Assembly: GCF_000716535.1 (NCBI RefSeq)
Contig: NZ_JNWV01000001.1
Location: 186,001 to 250,000 of the forward strand
Direction of reading: 5' to 3'
Length of the DNA stretch: 64,000 bases
DNA from: Streptomyces flaveolus
GTDB taxonomy: Bacteria > Actinomycetota > Actinomycetes > Streptomycetales > Streptomycetaceae
Each line of letters begins with the position of its first letter. Position 1 is the stretch's first letter. Under the pieces are notes generated by a model. That model was not told the DNA's origin. It did no database searches and saw only the letters and a program-made list of their open reading frames with translations. Of this stretch, positions 7,787 to 18,537 are shown in pieces. A program made the position numbers and the translations under genes.

Positions 7787-9211
7787 TCACCGCTTCCGCC
7801 GTCGGCCCCGGCCGCCGCGTGCCGGTGCGGGCTGTGCCCCGGCGGGCGCCGTGACACCGGGTCCGGGCCGGTCGGCCGCCACGACGAGCGCGGCCAGCGC
7901 GGTGGTGACCGGGACCGAGGCGACCAGACCGATCGAGCCCACCAGCGTGCGCACGATCTCCTCGGCCACCAGCTCGCTGTTGGCCACGGTGCCGACGCTG
8001 CTCTGCGCGATCGAGAACAGCAGTAGCAACGGCAGTGCGGCACCGGCGTAGGCGAGCACGAGGGTGTTGACCACGGACGCGATGTGGTCGCGGCCGATGC
8101 GGATGCCCGCTCGGTACAGCCCGCGCCAGCCCATCGACGGGTTGGCCTCGTGCAGCTCCCAGACGGCCGAGGTCTGCGTCACCGTCACGTCGTCCAGGAC
8201 GCCCAGCGAACCGATGATGACGCCGGCCAGCAGCAGACCACTCATGTCGATCGACGGGTACAGGCCGTGGATCAGGCCGGTGTTGTCGTCCGTGTTGCCG
8301 GTCAGCGCGGCCCAGCCGATGAACAACGAGCCGAGCACGCCGATCAGGGAGAGCGAGATCAGCGTGCCGAGCACCGCCACCGACGTACGTGCCGACAGAC
8401 CGTGGCACATGTACAGGGCGATCAGCATGATGGCGCTCGATCCGACCACGGCCACCAGCAGCGGGTTCGACCCCTCGAGGATCGCCGGCAGGATGAACAG
8501 CGTCAGCACGAGGAAACTCACGGCCAGTGCGACCAGGGCCATGACACCGCGCAAGCGGCCCACCACCACGACGGCCACCGCGAAGATCCCCGCGAGCAGT
8601 GCCATGGGGAACTTCCGGTTCACATCGGTCACCGAGTACTGCAGGTCCTTGGGGGCCGAGGGCTCGTAGGCGACCACGACCTTCTCGCCCTGGTGCAACT
8701 GCCGCGACTGGTCCGGCTGCACGATCTCGGTGAAGGTACGGCCCTCGTCCTTGCCGGTGTCGACCCGGATGGTGGCCTTCTTGCAGGTTCCGTTGGCCTC
8801 CGCCTCCGCCGACGTGCCCTCGGCGGTGGAGGTGTCGCCGGTCGGAGTGCCGCCGGACGCGTTCACCGACTTGCAACTGACTTCGACGACCCGGGCGACC
8901 GTGGCCTGCTGGGTCTGCCGGTCGAAGCCGACGCCGGTGCGTTTGTGGGAGGGTGCCTCCCCGGGCCAGAGGACCACGAGGCCCACCAGGACCGCCGCGG
9001 TGAAGGGGACCAGGATCGCCGCGATGACCTTGCGCAGGTGCCGGGAGACGGGGGCGGCGGGGCCGTGGCTGTGGCTGTGGCCGTGCGAGTGGCTGTTGCC
9101 GTGTGAGTGACCGTGGTCGCGTGGGCCGTGGCCGTGTCCGTCGCCCTGTTCGGAGCCGTCTCGGCGGGGTGGCTCGGGCGGCTGGTAGGGGTACTGCTCC
9201 ATCCTGGTCAC
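7787..9211 (-). CDS. YibE/F family membrane protein with His-rich N-terminus
   Basis: A 474-residue multi-pass membrane protein of the YibE/F family. The N-terminal cytoplasmic tail (about residues 20-55) is packed with HGHGP/HSHG repeats, a likely metal-binding segment. One helix follows (about 65-85), then an extracytoplasmic domain with two cysteines, then about seven helices, including the family-typical LGVLDDVTVTQTSAVWEL. The function of the family is not established, although low-complexity His tails are usual in metal transporters. The GTG at 9211 and the ATG at 9202 are both possible starts. It is divergent from the thiC riboswitch and convergent with ssgA. Confidence 0.8.
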   Translation of the reverse strand: MTRMEQYPYQPPEPPRRDGSEQGDGHGHGPRDHGHSHGNSHSHGHSHSHGPAAPVSRHLRKVIAAILVPFTAAVLVGLVVLWPGEAPSHKRTGVGFDRQTQQATVARVVEVSCKSVNASGGTPTGDTSTAEGTSAEAEANGTCKKATIRVDTGKDEGRTFTEIVQPDQSRQLHQGEKVVVAYEPSAPKDLQYSVTDVNRKFPMALLAGIFAVAVVVVGRLRGVMALVALAVSFLVLTLFILPAILEGSNPLLVAVVGSSAIMLIALYMCHGLSARTSVAVLGTLISLSLIGVLGSLFIGWAALTGNTDDNTGLIHGLYPSIDMSGLLLAGVIIGSLGVLDDVTVTQTSAVWELHEANPSMGWRGLYRAGIRIGRDHIASVVNTLVLAYAGAALPLLLLFSIAQSSVGTVANSELVAEEIVRTLVGSIGLVASVPVTTALAALVVAADRPGPGVTAPAGAQPAPARGGRGRRRKR

Positions 9212-9345
9212 CGCCCGATCATCGCAAGAACAGCGGGGGGCCCACTGTTCACCGCGCCACACATGACGCTAGCGTGGAGGCACCTTTGCACACGCGGGAG
9301 CTCGGAGCACCGGGCTGAGAGGGCGCTGACCTCCGTAGACGCGAT

Positions 9346-9359
9346 GTTTCACGTGGAAC
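9346..9359. other. parS-like ParB site (13/14) inside the riboswitch
   Basis: GTTTCACGTGGAAC differs from the parS core at one base. The changed base allows CGTGGAACA (9352-9360) to pair with TGTTCCACG (9366-9374) in the RNA. Confidence 0.65.
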
Positions 9360-9374
9360 AGAAGGTGTTCCACG
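9352..9374 (+). other. 9 bp hairpin in the P3 extension of the TPP riboswitch
   Basis: CGTGGAACA, loop GAAGG, TGTTCCACG form a perfect stem within the variable P3 arm. The left strand overlaps the parS-like palindrome. Confidence 0.7.
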
Positions 9375-9441
9375 AGGAATGTCGGCAGACGGAAGCCGCT
9401 GCGTCGACCGCCGAACCTGTTACCGGGTAATGCCGGCGTAG

Positions 9442-11238
<1,797 letters not shown>

Positions 11239-11260
11239 CCGACGCACGCGAACTCGCCGC

Positions 11261-11285
11261 GCCGGCCGGTCCCCTGACGGCCGGC
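11261..11285. terminator. hairpin after thiC
   Basis: GCCGGCC and GGCCGGC, 25 bp past the thiC stop, form a GC-rich stem between convergent genes; a GT/AC extension with one bulge lengthens it. Confidence 0.6.
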
Positions 11286-11353
11286 TGGTGCGGCGGGGCA
11301 GCAGGGCTCGCGGCCGACCGGGGTGCCGGCAGCACACCGGTGGGCCGCCCGGG

Positions 11354-12211
11354 TCACTCGGGCTGGTGTTCCGGGCCGCCGAAGTCCGGGCTCGTGTAGT
11401 CGGGGCTGGTGAAGCTCGGGCGGCCGGTCTCGGTGCCGTCGTCGGGGCTGCTGAAGCCGGGACGGTCGTAGCCGAGGCGGGGTATGCGGCCGGTCGGTGC
11501 GGACGGGGTCGGCGGGTGTCCGGCGCTCGTGCCGGGGTCGATGAGTGCCGCCTGGAGGAAGGGCAGGATGCCGCGCTCCAGCAGGGCGTCCCGCCAGGTC
11601 TCCTTGGCCCTGGCCAGCTCCTCGATGGCCGCGTCCCGTGCCCGGTCGTCCGCCGGGGTGCTGTTGCGCAGGGCGGTGAGCAGCAGTCCGACCGCGGCGA
11701 CGAGGATCGCCGCCGCGGTGATGGCGCCGAACACCCAGCCGGCGGTGAGCATGGTGTGGGCGAAGGTCTGGCCGGGGTCGAGCATCTTCAGGATGTAGCC
11801 GACGAGCAGGAAGATCACCGCGGCGGTCCCGGAGAGGACGGGTGCCAGGACGGCGATGACCGCGATGGCGCCCGCGCCGTTGCTCTCGGCGGCTTCGCCG
11901 AGGGTGGTGGCGAGGCCCGAGGCGGCCGAACCAGGATCCGTTTCCTCGGAGTCGTCGACGGTCGGCGGGCCGGACGGTGTCGGGTGACGCAGTTGGTCGC
12001 GCAGCTCGACATAGTGCTGGTACTCGGCGGCCGCCGCTGCCGTGATCAGGGCTGAGGCGTTGAGCGCCATGGTGCGCAGTTGTTCGGAGTTGAGCCGCTG
12101 ACCGACAGCGGCCAGTTCCGGTCGGTGCGGTGCGGAGCGCAGCGCCTCATCGAGGAGCCGCTCGAATTCCTGGCGGTCCTCGCTCTGCAGGTGCTGCGGA
12201 ACGCTGTTCAT
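11354..12211 (-). CDS. two-helix membrane protein with proline-rich C-terminus
   Basis: I do not recognise this 285-residue protein by function. It has a soluble N-terminal helical part, two hydrophobic segments near residues 112-140 and 155-180, a charged amphipathic stretch (DDRARDAAIEELARAKETW), and a Pro/Ser-rich tail with repeated units SSPD, TSPD, TSPDFGGPE. The start at 12211 is preferred to the ATG two codons upstream because GGGGG then lies 6 nt before it. It is convergent with thiC and possibly co-transcribed behind the metallophosphatase gene, though 187 bp separate them. Confidence 0.65.
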   Translation of the reverse strand: MNSVPQHLQSEDRQEFERLLDEALRSAPHRPELAAVGQRLNSEQLRTMALNASALITAAAAAEYQHYVELRDQLRHPTPSGPPTVDDSEETDPGSAASGLATTLGEAAESNGAGAIAVIAVLAPVLSGTAAVIFLLVGYILKMLDPGQTFAHTMLTAGWVFGAITAAAILVAAVGLLLTALRNSTPADDRARDAAIEELARAKETWRDALLERGILPFLQAALIDPGTSAGHPPTPSAPTGRIPRLGYDRPGFSSPDDGTETGRPSFTSPDYTSPDFGGPEHQPE

Positions 12212-12398
12212 GTGCATCCCCCGATGCTCCGTAGGGCTTGGGGCTCACACGCCGGCGAGCCGTCGGGCAGAAACGGAGGGGAGCCTGCTACGGATAAGCC
12301 GATGGTAGAGCCGTGACTGCGCACGTTGACAGGGGATTGCCGGAAATTGCGGTCCGGCCTGCGTGTACGCGGCTGGGGGACGCCTGCTCGACGAACGG

Positions 12399-13478
12399 TC
12401 AGGCGTTCAGGGGAAGTTGCCGGACCAGCAGCTTCCCGGCCATGGTCACGCCGCCGTCCATGGCGATGGCGAGCCCATCGGCGTAGACGTGCGGTCCCTC
12501 GACGACGGGGCCGCTGCTCTCCTCGCCGTCCTCGGAGCCGACTTGGCCGAGGAGATAGGGAATGGGGCTGTGCCCGTGAACGACCCGGGTGCCGCCGTAC
12601 GTATCGAGGAGCGAGCGCACGGCGTCGGCGCCGCCCTCGTCGCGGAAGGAGAAGCGCTTGGTGAACTTGCGGAACAGGTCCCAGACCTCGTCGGCGTCGT
12701 TGCGGGTCAGCGCCTCGCGGACGGTGTCGTTGACCGCCTCGATGGAGTCGCCGTAGTCGAGGTAGGCGGTGGTGTCGGAGTGGAGCAGCAGATAGCCGTC
12801 GACCTCCTCGACGGCGTCGAGGCGGGCCATCCACTGCAGATGATGGTCCTGGAGGCGGTCCATGTCGGTCTTCTGGCCGCCGTTGAGCAGCCAGGCCGCC
12901 TGGAAGGTGGCGGTGCCCGCGCCGGAGTTGACGGGGGTGTCGCCGAACCGTTTGGCGCCGAGGAGCAGCAGTTCGTGGTTGCCCATGAGGGCCTTGCAGT
13001 AGCCGCCGGCCGCCGCGGCCTCCGCGGACAGCCGCATGACCAGGTCGATGACGCCGATGCCGTCCGGGCCGCGGTCGGTGAAGTCGCCGAGGAACCACAG
13101 CCGGGCGGTGCCTGCGCACCACTGGCCCGAGGCGTCGATCAGGCCCTGCTCCTGCAGGGCCGCCACCAGCTCGTCCAGGTAGCCGTGGACGTCACCGACG
13201 ACATAGAGCGGGCCGGGCCCGGTCGCGGGCTGCGGGGCCGGGGCGGCGGAGGCGGGCTCGACGGGGACCTGGAGGGTGTCGCCGCGGTTGATGACGGGCA
13301 GGTCGCGCTGAGTGGGCGTGTAGCCCTCGGGGTACGCCTCGTCGGCGGGCGGTACGACGTCGCCGGGGTGGACGTGCTGGACGTACGGACCGGTCTCGTG
13401 GACGTACGCGGGTACCCGGAAGTCGCGCAGCGTCGCCGTCCGCTCCGCCTCGGGTCCCTGACCGGCCCCCTGAGTCAT
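12399..13478 (-). CDS. calcineurin-like metallophosphatase
   Basis: A 359-residue metallophosphoesterase. Motifs in order are GDVHGY (about residue 117), LGDFTDRGPDG, MGNHELLLL and VVHGHSPI, which supply the two-metal site. This spacing is that of bacterial Ser/Thr phosphatases of the PPP type and related phosphoesterases. The first 100 residues are a proline-rich acidic lead with no fold I can name. Substrate unknown; it may act on phosphoproteins or small phosphodiesters. The upstream 296 bp hold its promoter and the terminator of the LacI gene. Confidence 0.85.
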   Translation of the reverse strand: MTQGAGQGPEAERTATLRDFRVPAYVHETGPYVQHVHPGDVVPPADEAYPEGYTPTQRDLPVINRGDTLQVPVEPASAAPAPQPATGPGPLYVVGDVHGYLDELVAALQEQGLIDASGQWCAGTARLWFLGDFTDRGPDGIGVIDLVMRLSAEAAAAGGYCKALMGNHELLLLGAKRFGDTPVNSGAGTATFQAAWLLNGGQKTDMDRLQDHHLQWMARLDAVEEVDGYLLLHSDTTAYLDYGDSIEAVNDTVREALTRNDADEVWDLFRKFTKRFSFRDEGGADAVRSLLDTYGGTRVVHGHSPIPYLLGQVGSEDGEESSGPVVEGPHVYADGLAIAMDGGVTMAGKLLVRQLPLNA

Positions 13479-13774
13479 CAGACCCCTCCACCATCGCGCC
13501 GCATCTGCACCGCTTCGGACTGCCTGGTCGCAGCGGTCCGCGGTGTCGTGGGCCCATCATAGGAATGCGCGTAGCGCCGTGTGATGACCCAGGGGTGGTG
13601 AATCGGAACAAGACTCCAGTTCGCCGTGGCTTTCGCCCCGTTTGGGCAGATGTTCGACCGGTTGCCGACCGGCCGAGCCCCCGGTCCACCGGGTTCGCCC
13701 CCGCGCGCGTCGCGCCGGCCGGCCCCCTGTGCCGCACCGGCCGGGCCCCGCGCGGGTCGGTGCGGCGGCCGGTG
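13479..13774. other. spacer between the metallophosphatase and LacI genes
   Basis: Almost 300 bp without a supported gene. The first half is less GC-rich and probably carries the metallophosphatase promoter; the second half is very GC-rich and ends in the hairpin at 13734-13775. I see no tRNA, repeat family or conserved ORF. Confidence 0.5.
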
Positions 13775-13775
13775 C
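13734..13775 (-). terminator. terminator of the LacI-family gene
   Basis: GCACCGGCC and GGCCGGTGC form a 9 bp stem around a GC-rich loop, immediately after the TAG stop of the regulator. Confidence 0.5.
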
Positions 13776-14887
13776 TACTTCTCGTCCGGTGTCCGCGGCG
13801 GACTGACCGTCGTGCGCGGGGACCGCCGCTGGGAGGAGGTGCGCACGATCAGCTCGGTCGGTATCACCTGCTCGACCGGCTGGTCCGACTCGACGCCCTC
13901 GATGGCGTCGATGAGGAGCTGGACGACGGCGGTGCCGATGCGGCGCGGCTTCAGGGACAGGGTGGTGATGGGCGGCTCGGTGCTGGCGTACACGGTGGAC
14001 TCGCTGCAGCACACCAGCAGCAGGTCGTCGGGGACGCGCAGGCCGTAGCGGCGTGCGGCGGCGAGCAGGTCGGTGCCGTTCGGGTCGAACAGTCCATAGA
14101 CCGCGTCGGGCCGGTCGGGGCGGGCGAGCAGCCGGTCGGCGGCGACGGCGCCCGCGCACGGGTCGTGCGCCGGGTAGGCCTCGTAGACGGGGTCCTGGCC
14201 GACCCGCTCGCACCAGCGCAGGTACGCGGTGGTCGACAGGTGGGTGTACGTGTCCGTCGTGGTGCCCGTGAGCAGGCCGATGCGGCGGGCGCCGGCGGCG
14301 GCGAGGTGGTCGAGGATGCCGAGTACGGCGGCCTCGTGGTCGTTGTCGACCCAGGCGGTGACGGGGAGCGCGCCGGCCGGGCGGCCGTCCGAGACGACCG
14401 GCAGTCCCTGCCGGACCAGCTCGCTGACCACCGGGTCCTGATCGGAGGGGTCGATGACGACCGTGCCGTCCAGGGCGACGTTGGACCAGACGTCGTGGCG
14501 GGAGGTCGCGGGCAGGATGACCAGGGCGTAGCCGCGGGCGAGCGCGGCCGAGGTCGCGGCCCGGGCCATCTCGGCGAAGTAGGCGAACTCCGTGAAGGTG
14601 AAAGGTTCATCCCCGTATGTCGTCACGGTCAGGCCGATCAGACCCGACTTGCCGGTACGGAGGGTGCGGGCGGCGGCCGAGGGCCGGTACCCCAGCCGGT
14701 CGGCGACCTCGCGGACATGGCGCCGGGTGGCATCCGGGAGCCGGCCCTTGCCGTTGAGGGCGTCGGACACGGTCGTGATGGAGACCCCGGCGGCGGCGGC
14801 GACGTCTCTGATGCCCGCCCGACCCGGCCGGCTGCCTCGACGTGAGGTTTCCGCGCGGCTCACCTGGTGCTTCCGTGCTGCTGTCAT
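13775..14887 (-). CDS. LacI-family transcriptional repressor
   Basis: A 370-residue LacI/GalR protein. The HTH and hinge are at about residues 20-70 (IRDVAAAAGVSITTVSDALN, then RLGYRPSAAARTLRTG), followed by a periplasmic-binding-like sugar or effector domain. The ATG at 14887 gives a normal lead before the HTH. No sugar transporter lies next to it, so the effector is unknown. It faces hisC across a 447 bp spacer that contains a 47 bp imperfect palindrome. In S. coelicolor I remember a regulator of this kind just before the second hisC; that is memory, not evidence. Confidence 0.87.
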   Translation of the reverse strand: MTAARKHQVSRAETSRRGSRPGRAGIRDVAAAAGVSITTVSDALNGKGRLPDATRRHVREVADRLGYRPSAAARTLRTGKSGLIGLTVTTYGDEPFTFTEFAYFAEMARAATSAALARGYALVILPATSRHDVWSNVALDGTVVIDPSDQDPVVSELVRQGLPVVSDGRPAGALPVTAWVDNDHEAAVLGILDHLAAAGARRIGLLTGTTTDTYTHLSTTAYLRWCERVGQDPVYEAYPAHDPCAGAVAADRLLARPDRPDAVYGLFDPNGTDLLAAARRYGLRVPDDLLLVCCSESTVYASTEPPITTLSLKPRRIGTAVVQLLIDAIEGVESDQPVEQVIPTELIVRTSSQRRSPRTTVSPPRTPDEK

Positions 14888-15334
14888 GGCGAGCCGATAG
14901 TAGGGCTCATGAGGTGGGGTAGTGCGGACGCATATGCACGCGTTGACAGGCACGTTTCTGCATGGTCATTGGAGGTCAACTTCCTTGGAAACCAAGGTTG
15001 TTGACCGATCCAATAGTAGGACGTGACTTGTCGACGCGGATGGACCTACCAAGTCCCCGATGTCTCGAAGAGGTCTCAACTCACCTTCACGGGGGACGCG
15101 CGCCACGGCGCAAGCCACCGGCGCATAGATATATGTACGGCGCGCCCCCCGAAACGTACGCCTTCGTACGAGGATGCCCTTTGTGCCGGTGGAAGACCTC
15201 ACGTCCTTTCGGGACGGCGTCCGCGCTGATGGGCGTTCCGGACCTGTTCGCAGCGGCACCGAATCCTCTTAAGGTGAGAAGTATTGGATGCCGGCGGTGC
15301 CGACGGGCCGCCGGTGGTCGCGAGGAGGACTGCG
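14888..15334. other. 447 bp divergent spacer between the LacI gene and hisC
   Basis: An AT-richer, gene-poor stretch. It holds the palindrome at 14968-15014, an inverted repeat CGTACG-N4-CGTACG at 15155-15170, an AT-rich ATAGATATATGTAC patch near 15125, and the hisC ribosome binding site. A 32-codon ORF (15174-15272) has no convincing ribosome binding site and is not called. Confidence 0.6.
14968..15014. repeat. 47 bp imperfect palindrome
   Basis: Arms ATTGGA, GGTCAAC and CCTTGG are answered by CCAAGG, GTTGACC and TCCAAT around an AAA loop. Nineteen pairs form, interrupted only by a TT/TT mismatch and a GA bulge. It lies 81 bp upstream of the LacI-family start and could be its operator or a cruciform-forming site. 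Confidence 0.7.
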
Positions 15335-16414
15335 GTGAGCGAGACGAGCCCCAAGCTGCGCGCAGAGCTGGAGGGGATCCCCACCTACAAGCCGGGCAAG
15401 CCGGCCGCGGCCGGCGGACCGGTCGCCTACAAGCTGTCCTCCAACGAGAACCCGTACCCGCCGCTGCCCGGCGTGATGGAGAGCGTGACCGCGGCGGCCT
15501 GCGACTTCAACCGCTACCCGGACATGGCCTGCACCGGGCTGATGAACGAACTGTCCGAACGCTTCGGTGTGCCGCTCTCCGACCTGGCCACCGGTACCGG
15601 CTCGGTGGGTGTCGCCCAGCAGCTCGTCCAGGCCACCAGCGGCCCCGGCGACGAGGTGATCTACGCCTGGCGGTCGTTCGAGGCGTACCCGATCATCACG
15701 CAGATCAGCGGCGCCCGCGCGGTGCAGGTGCCGCTGACTCCGGGCGATGTGCACGACCTGGACGCGATGGCGGACGCGATCACCGACCGAACCCGACTGA
15801 TCTTCGTCTGCAACCCCAACAACCCGACCGGCACGGTGGTGCGGCGGGCCGAGCTGGAGCGGTTCCTCGACCGGGTGCCCGCTGATGTGCTGGTGGTGCT
15901 GGACGAGGCCTACCGGGAGTTCATCCGGGACCCCGAAGTGCCCGACGGCGTCGAGCTGTACCGGAAGCGGTCCAACGTCTGCGTCCTGCGGACCTTCTCC
16001 AAGGCGTACGGGCTGGCCGGGCTGCGCGTCGGATTCGCGATCGCCCATGAGCCGGTGGCGGCGGCGCTGCGCAAGACGGCGGTGCCGTTCGGGGTGAGCC
16101 AGCTGGCTCAGGAGGCTGCGATCGCTTCGCTGCGGGCCGAGGACGAGCTGCTGGGCCGGGTGGGCTCGCTGGTGTGCGAGCGCACGCGCGTGGTCAAGGC
16201 GCTGCGGGCCCAGGGCTGGACGGTGCCGGAGACGCAGGCCAACTTCGTGTGGCTGCGGCTGGGGGAGCGTACGGTCCCGTTCGCGCAGGCCTGTGAGGAG
16301 CACGGGGTGGTGGTCCGGCCGTTCCCGGGCGAGGGTGTGCGGGTGACGGTCGGGGAGGCCGAGGCGAACGACATCTTCCTGAAGGTCACGGAGGCGTACC
16401 GCAAGGAGCTGTAG
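15335..16414 (+). CDS. hisC: histidinol-phosphate aminotransferase family enzyme
   Basis: A 359-residue class I/II PLP aminotransferase that converts histidinol phosphate and 2-oxoglutarate to imidazole acetol phosphate and glutamate, or acts on an aromatic keto acid. Signatures are [11 protein letters not shown] near the N-terminus, [19 protein letters not shown], and [14 protein letters not shown] with the PLP lysine. The GTG at 15335 follows GAGGAGG 8 nt upstream. No other his genes are near, so it may be the second hisC copy that many Streptomyces carry; some such paralogues act as aromatic aminotransferases and sequence does not exclude that. Confidence 0.85.
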   Translation: MSETSPKLRAELEGIPTYKPGKPAAAGGPVAYKLSSNENPYPPLPGVMESVTAAACDFNRYPDMACTGLMNELSERFGVPLSDLATGTGSVGVAQQLVQATSGPGDEVIYAWRSFEAYPIITQISGARAVQVPLTPGDVHDLDAMADAITDRTRLIFVCNPNNPTGTVVRRAELERFLDRVPADVLVVLDEAYREFIRDPEVPDGVELYRKRSNVCVLRTFSKAYGLAGLRVGFAIAHEPVAAALRKTAVPFGVSQLAQEAAIASLRAEDELLGRVGSLVCERTRVVKALRAQGWTVPETQANFVWLRLGERTVPFAQACEEHGVVVRPFPGEGVRVTVGEAEANDIFLKVTEAYRKEL

Positions 16415-16427
16415 TCCGGCGGCAGCT

Positions 16428-16805
16428 CTACTCGTCGATCAGTTCCACCCGGACGGGGGCGCCGTCGCGTACGGTCGCCAGGAGGCTTGCGTCCCCGTCC
16501 ACGCTGCCGAGGACATTGCACGGGCTCGCGAGGCGGCACTCCTCGCCTCGCGAGATCGGCGTGGGGCCGTAGGGGAGGGCGAGTGCGTCGCCGTCCGTCC
16601 AGAAGGCCACCGTGACCGGTGCCACGATCTGCCGGGCGTCCGTTTCACGTGAAACACAGACGCCTGTGCCGAAATACACCTCCTCACCCCATGTGCGCGC
16701 GGTCGAAGTGAGCGGCAGCGCCTTGGCGAGTGCCTGGACTGTCGGAGTGCTTGCGTCGAGGGTCGCGGTGATGATGCCCGTCGGCCAGGAGACGCGTATC
16801 TGCAT
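16428..16805 (-). CDS. cyclophilin-like domain protein
   Basis: A 125-residue protein with the short beta-barrel pattern of the cyclophilin-like family (IRVSW at the start, TWGEEVYFGTGVCV, then VAFWTDGDALALPYGPTP and SRGEECRLASPCNVLG). No enzymatic role is established for this family in Streptomyces. A perfect parS lies within the coding sequence and encodes the CVSRET segment. The ATG at 16805 has no strong ribosome binding site; a TTG three codons upstream is the alternative. Convergent with hisC with a 13 bp gap. Confidence 0.7.
   Translation of the reverse strand: MQIRVSWPTGIITATLDASTPTVQALAKALPLTSTARTWGEEVYFGTGVCVSRETDARQIVAPVTVAFWTDGDALALPYGPTPISRGEECRLASPCNVLGSVDGDASLLATVRDGAPVRVELIDE
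16642..16655. other. perfect parS site inside the cyclophilin-like gene
   Basis: GTTTCACGTGAAAC matches the Streptomyces ParB site at all 14 positions, with A on the 3' flank. Confidence 0.92.
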
Positions 16806-16915
16806 GGCGCGCAATTCAACAAGATGTTGAAGTCGCTGCCAAGGTCTTGACGCGACGGCGAAGGGGGGACCCCCTGGCGCAGGCTGAAAATCAGTGCGTC
16901 ATAATGGCTTGTGAA

Positions 16916-16931
16916 TGTGAACGCGTTCACA
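16916..16931. promoter_or_regulatory. Rex operator (ROP) in the cydA promoter
   Basis: TGTGAACGCGTTCACA is a perfect 16 bp palindrome matching the TGTGAA-N4-TTCACA consensus of Rex, the NADH/NAD+ sensor that represses cydABCD in S. coelicolor when NADH is low. It lies 83 bp before the cydA start. A partial half site (TTGTGAA) precedes it at 16909. Confidence 0.93.
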
Positions 16932-17013
16932 AGCGCGTCCCGTTTGCTCCGTATGTGTGCAACAAAAGGGGCAGATCGCCGCTGTAGTGCGGCGTAGTAA
17001 GGAGGGTGACGAC

Positions 17014-18522
17014 GTGTACCTGGCTCTGGCGCCGGAGACACTGGCGCGCTGGCAGTTCGGCATCACCACCGTCTACCACTTCCTGTTCGTTCCGCTGACG
17101 ATCTCCCTGGCCGCGCTCACGGCCGGGCTGCAGACGGCCTGGGTGCGTACGGAGAAGGAGAAGTACCTCAGGGCGACGAAGTTCTGGGGCAAGCTCTTCT
17201 TGATCAACATCGCGATGGGCGTGGTCACCGGCATCGTGCAGGAGTTCCAGTTCGGCATGAACTGGTCCGACTACTCGCGCTTCGTCGGTGACATCTTCGG
17301 CGCCCCGCTCGCCTTCGAGGCGCTGATCGCGTTCTTCTTCGAGTCCACCTTCATCGGTCTGTGGATCTTCGGCTGGGACAAGCTGCCCAAGAAGATCCAC
17401 CTGGCCTGCATCTGGATGGTCTCGATCGGCACGATCCTGTCGGCGTACTTCATCCTCGCGGCGAACTCCTGGATGCAGCACCCGGTCGGCTACAAGATCG
17501 ACAAGGCCAGGGGGCGGGCCGAGCTGACCGACTTCTGGGCCGTACTGACCCAGAACACCGCCCTCAGCCAGGCCTTCCACACCCTGTCCGCGGCCTTCCT
17601 GACGGGTGGCGCCTTCATGGTGGGCATCTCCGCCTACCACCTGGCCCGCAAGAAGCACATCCGTGAGATGAAGACCTCGCTGCGGCTCGGTCTGATCACC
17701 GTGGTCATCGCCGGCCTGCTCACCGCGGTCAGCGGCGACACCCTCGGCAAGGTGATGTTCAAGCAGCAGCCGATGAAGATGGCCGCCGCCGAGGCGCTGT
17801 GGGACGGCCAGAAACCGGCGCCGTTCTCGATCTTCGCCTATGGCGACGTGGACAAGGGCCACAACAGCGTGGCCATCGAGATCCCGGGCCTGCTGTCCTT
17901 CCTCGCCGACGACAGCTTCACCTCGTACGTGCCCGGCATCAACGACGTCAACAAGGCCGAGCAGCAGAAGTTCGGGCCCGGTGACTACCGGCCCAACATC
18001 CCCGTCGCCTTCTGGGGCTTCCGCTGGATGATCGGCTTCGGCATGGCCTCCTTCGCCATCGGGCTGGCCGGGCTCTGGCTGACCCGCAGGAAGTTCATGC
18101 TGCCGCAAGCCCTGAGGGTCGGCGAGGACGAGGTGCCACACCTGGTGCTGTTCAAGAACAAGGCGCTCAGCCCGAAGCTCACCCCCTGGTACTGGCGCAT
18201 CGCCACCTGGACGCTCGCCTTCCCCCTGATCGCCAACTCGTGGGGCTGGATCTTCACCGAGATGGGCCGTCAGCCGTGGGTCGTCTACGGCGTCCTGCAG
18301 ACCCGGGACGCGGTCTCCCCCGGTGTCTCCCAGGGCGAGGTCCTCACCTCGATGACCGTCTTCACCGCGCTGTACGCCATCCTCGCCGTGGTCGAGGTCA
18401 AGCTGCTCGCGAAGTACGTCAAGGCCGGCCCGCCCGAACTGACCGAGGCCGACCTCAACCCGCCCACGAAGATCGGCGGCGACACCCGTGACGCCGACAA
18501 GCCGATGGCCTTCTCGTACTAG
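17014..18522 (+). CDS. cydA: cytochrome bd ubiquinol/menaquinol oxidase subunit I
   Basis: A 502-residue membrane subunit carrying all three hemes (b558, b595, d). His22 in VYHFLFVPLTI corresponds to the axial ligand near the N-terminus, the GRQPW motif (in TEMGRQPWVVYG) is intact, and nine hydrophobic helices are visible. The enzyme reduces O2 to water with quinol at low oxygen. The start is GTG at 17014, 7 nt after GGAGGG; a longer frame upstream overlaps the promoter and Rex site and is not used. It heads the cydA-cydB-cydCD operon and should be repressed by Rex at low NADH. Confidence 0.97.
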   Translation: MYLALAPETLARWQFGITTVYHFLFVPLTISLAALTAGLQTAWVRTEKEKYLRATKFWGKLFLINIAMGVVTGIVQEFQFGMNWSDYSRFVGDIFGAPLAFEALIAFFFESTFIGLWIFGWDKLPKKIHLACIWMVSIGTILSAYFILAANSWMQHPVGYKIDKARGRAELTDFWAVLTQNTALSQAFHTLSAAFLTGGAFMVGISAYHLARKKHIREMKTSLRLGLITVVIAGLLTAVSGDTLGKVMFKQQPMKMAAAEALWDGQKPAPFSIFAYGDVDKGHNSVAIEIPGLLSFLADDSFTSYVPGINDVNKAEQQKFGPGDYRPNIPVAFWGFRWMIGFGMASFAIGLAGLWLTRRKFMLPQALRVGEDEVPHLVLFKNKALSPKLTPWYWRIATWTLAFPLIANSWGWIFTEMGRQPWVVYGVLQTRDAVSPGVSQGEVLTSMTVFTALYAILAVVEVKLLAKYVKAGPPELTEADLNPPTKIGGDTRDADKPMAFSY

Positions 18523-18537
18523 GCCGAGGGAACAGTC

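Noticed and set aside
15174..15272. 32-codon ORF before hisC
   Set aside because: The only purine stretch lies 3 nt before the ATG, too close, and the sequence looks like shadow composition.
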